Origin: Silvibacterium bohemicum
GTDB taxonomy: Bacteria > Acidobacteriota > Terriglobia > Terriglobales > Acidobacteriaceae
Assembly: GCF_001006305.1 (NCBI RefSeq)
Contig: NZ_LBHJ01000003.1
Coordinates: 186,001 to 250,000, forward strand
Direction of reading: 5' to 3'
DNA: 64,000 bases
Shown in pieces: positions 60,381 to 64,000 of the stretch. Below the pieces are notes generated by a model. That model searched no databases, was not told where the DNA came from, and saw nothing but the letters and a program-made list of their open reading frames with translations. Positions within the stretch are counted from its first letter, which is position 1; the number at the start of each line of letters is the position of its first letter. The translations under genes and the position numbers were made by a program.

Positions 60381-60701
60381 TCATTGCTGAAAGCAGCACT
60401 TTGCTGTCCGATGCCGGGCCATCTTATGCCTCAGAGCTATTAGGGGACAGGGAGCTGCGCAGAGAATTCCGGTCTTCTTGCTGCGATGAAGGTGTGGACT
60501 CAGCCGATTTGACGCTCGGGCGCTCATGGCCGGCAGGTCGGCACGGCGATCCTTTGCCGTAGTTGCTACCTGGGTTACCGATTGTAGTTTCAGTGCTTCG
60601 GCACGGGCGATGCGAACCGCATAAGCTAAGGCTAAGTTCGATGCCAATGAGAAATCGGTGCTTACCACAGTGGACCTGGCATCTCGCGTTCCTCGCTCCA
60701 T
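60381..60701 (-). pseudogene. Decayed universal stress protein gene
   Basis: The frame begins with a clear Usp first strand and helix (STVVSTDFSLASNLALAYAV, then RIARAEALKLQ) and then changes into unrelated text rich in Arg and Ser, so a frameshift followed early. No ATP loop can be found. Two CRP-type palindromes still stand upstream, so the promoter outlived the gene. Confidence 0.65.
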
Positions 60702-60747
60702 AATTCCGCCTTTGGTGCAACTCTATAGCGGGGACAGAGCCAAAACG

Positions 60748-60763
60748 GGTGACACGTATCACG
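60748..60763. promoter_or_regulatory. CRP-type palindrome, tandem pair, first member
   Basis: GGTGACACGTATCACG, near-symmetric, 47 bp upstream of the decayed usp gene. Its centre is 22 bp, about two helical turns, from the next site. Confidence 0.5.
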
Positions 60764-60769
60764 CGACCA

Positions 60770-60785
60770 CGTGACGCACGTCACA
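60770..60785. promoter_or_regulatory. CRP-type palindrome, tandem pair, second member
   Basis: CGTGACGCACGTCACA, right half site perfect. It lies in the gap between the decayed usp gene and the CRP-family gene on the other strand. Confidence 0.5.
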
Positions 60786-60855
60786 TTGGGATACTTTTAT
60801 GGTTCGTATCTCCACAGACCAGCATCTCTTCTCTAAGTGCTCCAGCTTGTTTTTC

Positions 60856-60871
60856 TGTGATACTCATCACA
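60856..60871. promoter_or_regulatory. CRP-type palindrome before a CRP-family gene
   Basis: TGTGATACTCATCACA, perfect half sites, 96 bp before the ATG at 60967. Almost the same as the site before the hydrogenase large subunit. Confidence 0.7.
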
Positions 60872-60966
60872 GACTCTGTCTCTTCACACGTTTATCCTTA
60901 GCCCGTGGGCGGTCGCACCCTTCTGAACCGCGCCCGGGGAAGATCGCCTCCGGGGGGCGTATTCGG

Positions 60967-61626
60967 ATGGCCGATGCTAAGAACACGATATTTGACGCAG
61001 CCGGCTTTCTGGCTAAAGCTGGGCTGGGACGAAGAGTCGTTCAATTAAAGGCAAAGCATGTCTTCTTTTCGCAGGGAAACTCTGCTGACTCCGTTTTCTA
61101 TCTTCAGAAGGGTCGCGCGAAACTGACTGTCGTTTCGAGAGGCGGTAAGGAAGCCACGATCGCGCTTCTCTCCGCCGGGGACTTCGTTGGCGAGGAATCA
61201 ATCGCCGGAGTGGCTGGATTCCGATTGTCAACGGCCACTGCAATTACTGCCTGTACCGCACTCAAGATTCAGAGGGTCGAGATGATCCGCGTGCTGCATG
61301 AGGAGCACGCGTTCTCCGATTTGTTCTTGAAGTTCTTGTTGGCTCGGAGTATGCGAAGTCAGGCCGATCTTGTCGACCAACTCTTCAATTCGAGTGAAAA
61401 GCGGCTGGCACGAATTCTCCTGCTGATGGCGGAATTTGGTAAGCCGGGCGAACCGGAGACGCTGATTCCGAAGATTACGCAGGAAACTCTGGCGGAAATG
61501 ATCGGCACCACCCGCTCCCGCGTCAGCTTCTTCATGAACCGCTTTCGTAAGCTCGGTTTTATTGAATATAACGGCCGTATCCGAGTTCACAAATCGCTGC
61601 TCAATGTGGTTCTGCACAACTCATAA
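60967..61626 (+). CDS. CRP-family regulator, divergent recognition helix
   Basis: 219 residues from the ATG at 60967, preceded by a G-rich ribosome region. The beta roll is VQLKAKHVFFSQGNSADSVFYLQKGRAKLTVVSRGGKEATIALLSAGDFVGEE, and the winged helix ETLAEMIGTTRSRVSFFMNRFRKLGFIEYNGRIRVH. The recognition helix is TTRSRVSFF, lacking the Glu and last Arg of CRP, so this protein should not read TGTGA. The promoter carries such a site, so it may be a target of its paralogues. Its last codons and stop lie inside the tRNA fragment that begins at 61620. Confidence 0.85.
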   Translation: MADAKNTIFDAAGFLAKAGLGRRVVQLKAKHVFFSQGNSADSVFYLQKGRAKLTVVSRGGKEATIALLSAGDFVGEESIAGVAGFRLSTATAITACTALKIQRVEMIRVLHEEHAFSDLFLKFLLARSMRSQADLVDQLFNSSEKRLARILLLMAEFGKPGEPETLIPKITQETLAEMIGTTRSRVSFFMNRFRKLGFIEYNGRIRVHKSLLNVVLHNS

Positions 61627-61661
61627 CCCAAAAGCCGTAGGTTCAAATCCGCCCCCGCAAC
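61620..61661 (+). repeat. 3' half of an initiator tRNA (fMet), likely attachment-site scar
   Basis: CTCATAACCC is an anticodon loop with CAT and the 3' side of its stem; GTAGG-TTCAAAT-CC-GC is a T arm with one base missing; CCCCGCA-AC is the 3' side of the acceptor. This matches bacterial initiator tRNA 3' halves (…CTCATAACCCrAAGGTCG…). The upstream sequence is CRP-gene coding and does not supply the 5' half. A tRNA 3' half without the rest is the usual scar of integration at a tRNA gene. No integrase is nearby. Confidence 0.65.
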
Positions 61662-61740
61662 TTGTCCAGCTCCAGGAACAAGGATTTTCTCTTCATGATT
61701 ACGGGAGCTTGGTATCGGCACTCCCAAGCCCATTGATTGT

Positions 61741-62277
61741 TTGCCCGCGCGACGTTGCGCAGGGTGCCGCGTGAGCGTGGGCTGTTTGTCTGAGCATGAG
61801 CAAAACAACACAGACAAGTGGACATCTCCGGTAGAGACTGCTCTGAGCAGAGGGTCACGAAGTAATGCAATACCCCCGGCACCAGAATCATCATTGACAC
61901 TAACTCTCGGTTACGGCCACAACGCAATTCTTGCGGGTACACTCCAGGCTTCGTATCGAGGATTCAGCCTTGATGACCGGAATCGCTTTGCCGGGGTCAT
62001 CAGTGAAGCCCAGAATTTTTGGGTGTACGGGGATCGTATAAAGGTTCAACATGCAGTCGGGTCATCCAGCAGACACAACTTCTTATTCGCCTGGGATGAG
62101 TTGTTTTACTTCTCGGACACACACTCCTGGCAGCGGAATAGGCTTGAAGTAGGCATTCACAAGTACATTTCCGATTCTCTAGCTCTCGAATCCTACTATT
62201 TACACCAAACAGACGGTCATAGCCGACCCGGGGAGATCGATACGGTTGGTCTTAGTCTGGTGCTGCGTGTCCGCTAA
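61741..62277 (+). pseudogene. Truncated DUF2490-type outer-membrane protein
   Basis: The C-terminal 110 residues look like the end of a DUF2490-type barrel: DDRNRFAGVISEAQNFWVYGDRIKVQHAVG, FLFAWDELFYFSDTHSWQRNRLEVGIHKYI, then YYLHQTDGHSRPGEIDTVGLSLVLRVR. The N-terminal part has no signal peptide and is shorter than a full barrel by a guess of 80-100 residues, with an abrupt join near LTLGYGHNAILAGTLQASYRG. It could be a shortened gene or a remnant at the border of the tRNA scar. Confidence 0.5.
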
Positions 62278-62534
62278 GGCGTGAGGACAGTGAGTCGGCG
62301 CAAGGTCCGTCTTCTTGTAAAGATGAGCTGGGTTGTACAGAAATTAATTCGCCACAAGACGAACATCGAAGCGTGTGTGGGCCATTGCCTTCGATAAAGT
62401 CGCGGCTACGGAAAAGAACCAAGACGAAGCTTGATCTTAGGGCAGGAGTGAAGAAGTTTCTCCCGACCGTAAAGCAACAATGATGTCGTTATCGTATTAA
62501 GTCGTTCTGCGCAGGTCAAACCTTGGGAGAAGCA

Positions 62535-63473
62535 ATGTCTAATACACGAATTGACGTACACACCCACCTTATCCCGCCATTCTGGGCAGAAGAGCTTAAA
62601 ACGCATGGTGGAGACCCGTCCGGATGGGGTGCTCCGGAATGGAGTCCTGAGCAACTCCTTCGTTTTATGGATGAGGAAGGGATTGCTGTTTCTGTGCTTT
62701 CGCTCACGGCACCCGGCGTGGAGGGATGGAAGGGAGACGATCGTATCAAGATGACTCGTCGCGTAAATGACTATGGAGCAAACCTGATAGTTCAAAATGC
62801 CAAACGGTTCGGCTACTTGGCAACGCTTCCATTACCAAACATCCAAGCTTCCCTATCCGAAATAAAGCGAGCTTACGACGAGCTTGACGTCGACGGCGTG
62901 ACCCTGCACAGCAACTATGATGACATCTACCTTTCAGATCCGCGCTTGGATCCGATTTGGGAAGAGCTGGAGGGGCGCTCCGCTACAATTTTTCTACATC
63001 CCACACGACCACCTATGCCTGTACTCCCAGGCGCACCCAGCCCCCTTGCCGACTATCCAGCCGACACGACACGTTGCGCCGTTGATCTGGTTCTGAAGGG
63101 CCACCGCAAGCGGTTCGCTTCAACGAAGGTCATCTTGTCACACGGTGGCGGATACCTTCCGTTCGCCGCAACCCGCTTTGCCGAATTGGGAGCCTCTTTA
63201 TCCAAGGACCGGAACGCAGAAGACTTTATGACCGACATCCGCAGCTTTTACTACGACACGGCCCTTGTCTCACCGAGCGGACTTCCGAGCCTTCTCGGCA
63301 CGATCCCCTGCGAGCACATAGTCTTTGGCACTGATTACCCATACGCATCTGAGAAGGTTTCTAAGATCTTCACTGCGAACCTAGACCAATCAGCAGAAGT
63401 CGATGCTGATTCTCTTGAAGCAATCAACAGGAATGCAGCTAGCTTGATACAAAGACTCCGGTTGAGCGCTTGA
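62535..63473 (+). CDS. Amidohydrolase-2 family protein (ACMSD-like decarboxylase/hydrolase)
   Basis: 312 residues from the ATG at 62535 (GGGAG upstream). Metal-site motifs of the TIM-barrel amidohydrolases: DVHTHLIPPFW (HxH), FLHPTRPP and LSHGGGYLPFAATRF (histidines of strands 5 and 6), and FGTDYPYA (Asp of strand 8). This fits the family of aminocarboxymuconate-semialdehyde decarboxylase and gamma-resorcylate decarboxylase. Substrate unknown, probably an aromatic or ring-cleavage acid. It and the following hydrolase may form an operon. Confidence 0.82.
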   Translation: MSNTRIDVHTHLIPPFWAEELKTHGGDPSGWGAPEWSPEQLLRFMDEEGIAVSVLSLTAPGVEGWKGDDRIKMTRRVNDYGANLIVQNAKRFGYLATLPLPNIQASLSEIKRAYDELDVDGVTLHSNYDDIYLSDPRLDPIWEELEGRSATIFLHPTRPPMPVLPGAPSPLADYPADTTRCAVDLVLKGHRKRFASTKVILSHGGGYLPFAATRFAELGASLSKDRNAEDFMTDIRSFYYDTALVSPSGLPSLLGTIPCEHIVFGTDYPYASEKVSKIFTANLDQSAEVDADSLEAINRNAASLIQRLRLSA

Positions 63474-63569
63474 GCGGAATAAGGTACGACGCAGTACCCG
63501 GATATCAGTTGTGGAGGTTCCGATGGTCGCAAAGGCGAAATAACCGGTACGCACGAGCAAGGAGGTTTA

Positions 63570-64000
63570 GTGTTGGCGTCAAATTCAACAGAGAACGGAG
63601 CTGCGTATATGGATCTCAGTGAAGACGCAATCCTAAGTCGTTTTCCAGTTGGGTACTATTCATTCCACCCAAATGTCTCGCTGAATTTCCAGATGAATCG
63701 ATTCTGGAACTGGGTGGGCGACAAGCAGATGCTGGAGGAGCTGAAGGCGGCCGGTACCCGCATCAAAAATTACGATGATTGGGCGCGAGAGATGTCCGAG
63801 CTCAGCGATAGCAGCCTGGCGGCTGGCCGTCGCCTACCTGCCGCTTATTACGCCAAAATGGCTATATTCTTCCTTGATCCCGCCGATGCACGGGTCGAGC
63901 CTGCCTTCCAAAGATTCATGGACATCGTTCTAAAGGAGAACGGCGTCACGCCGGAAAACCATCACCTTGTCCCCTATCAGGGAAAGCAGCTGTCAGCTTA
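63570..64000 (+). CDS. Alpha/beta hydrolase, 3' end outside window
   Basis: GGAGG (63561-63565) stands before a GTG at 63570 and a TTG three bases on; an ATG at 63609 is in frame. The visible 143 residues contain YYSFHPNVSLNFQMNRFWNW and RLPAAYYAKMAIFFL, the helical cap that precedes the hydrolase domain in FrsA-like and 2,6-dihydropseudooxynicotine hydrolase-type proteins. The nucleophile region is past the window end. C-C bond hydrolases of this kind act on aromatic ring-cleavage products, which fits the amidohydrolase next to it. Confidence 0.7.
   Translation, partial: MLASNSTENGAAYMDLSEDAILSRFPVGYYSFHPNVSLNFQMNRFWNWVGDKQMLEELKAAGTRIKNYDDWAREMSELSDSSLAAGRRLPAAYYAKMAIFFLDPADARVEPAFQRFMDIVLKENGVTPENHHLVPYQGKQLSA

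Noticed and set aside
61600-61665. A complete tRNA-fMet gene
   Set aside because: Only the 3' half from the anticodon loop is present. Upstream bases are the CRP-family coding region and give no D arm, 5' acceptor or 5' anticodon stem.
1-64000. CRISPR arrays, insertion sequences, integrases
   Set aside because: I saw no regularly spaced repeats, no transposase or integrase motifs and no IS-type terminal repeats.

Overview
The window looks like chromosomal DNA of an Acidobacteriota member, probably of the Terriglobia. I infer this from the gene families, not from a marker gene. The supporting families are an ImuA-type RecA-like remnant, an acidobacterial-style CcmF/CcmH/small-protein locus, many tandem-domain universal stress proteins, several CRP-type regulators and a carboxypeptidase-regulatory-like membrane protein. 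There is no complete rRNA or tRNA gene, no insertion sequence and no CRISPR array.

Layout. (1) 1-11 kb is a mixed accessory stretch. It holds thiol-redox proteins, a TetR/MFS efflux pair with a clear inverted-repeat operator, an Acg-type nitroreductase, a truncated imuA, a D-2-hydroxyacid dehydrogenase, a DsbA-like protein, a peroxiredoxin, a LysR regulator and an NmrA-type reductase. It ends in a truncated quinone oxidoreductase. (2) 11.2-21.8 kb (minus strand) is one long electron-transfer unit. In transcription order it encodes a decaheme MtrA/DmsE-like cytochrome, an MtrB-like outer-membrane barrel, a monoheme cytochrome c, a multiheme NapC/NirT-type quinol oxidase, then CcmF, CcmH, two membrane proteins and CcmE. 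It has the parts list of a quinol-to-outside electron conduit plus some of its heme-attachment machinery. (3) 22-23.3 kb is a scar zone holding a decayed copy of the hypF 3' end and an intact CsbD-like gene. (4) 23.3-27.5 kb is a compact module of two paralogous unknown proteins, a double-domain KaiC-like ATPase and a PAS histidine kinase. (5) 27.5-41 kb is a complete [NiFe]-hydrogenase locus. The large subunit, protease and hypCDEABF are on the minus strand. The Tat-exported small subunit, cytochrome b and nickel permease are on the plus strand. A desaturase and a DoxX protein lie between. (6) 41-61.6 kb carries CFA synthase, cytochrome bd oxidase, four CRP-family regulators, three intact tandem Usp genes and two Usp remnants, nitroreductase, aldehyde and alcohol dehydrogenases and oleate hydratase. 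(7) At 61.62 kb a 3'-half initiator tRNA fragment sits at the end of a CRP gene and looks like an integration scar. Beyond it are a truncated beta-barrel gene, an amidohydrolase and a partial alpha/beta hydrolase.

Unifying signal. A 16-bp palindrome close to TGTGAT-N4-ATCACA recurs in front of the mtrAB-like operon, both hydrogenase operons, cydAB, the usp genes, the nitroreductase, alcohol dehydrogenase, oleate hydratase and a stress-protein gene. Three of the four CRP-family proteins here have a recognition helix (SRE-T/S-VTR) that matches the one E. coli CRP uses to read TGTGA. I infer a locally encoded energy-limitation or low-oxygen regulon joining H2 oxidation, high-affinity O2 respiration, outward electron transfer, membrane-lipid modification and Usp-type persistence. 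All functions are assigned by reading the sequence; no database search was run.
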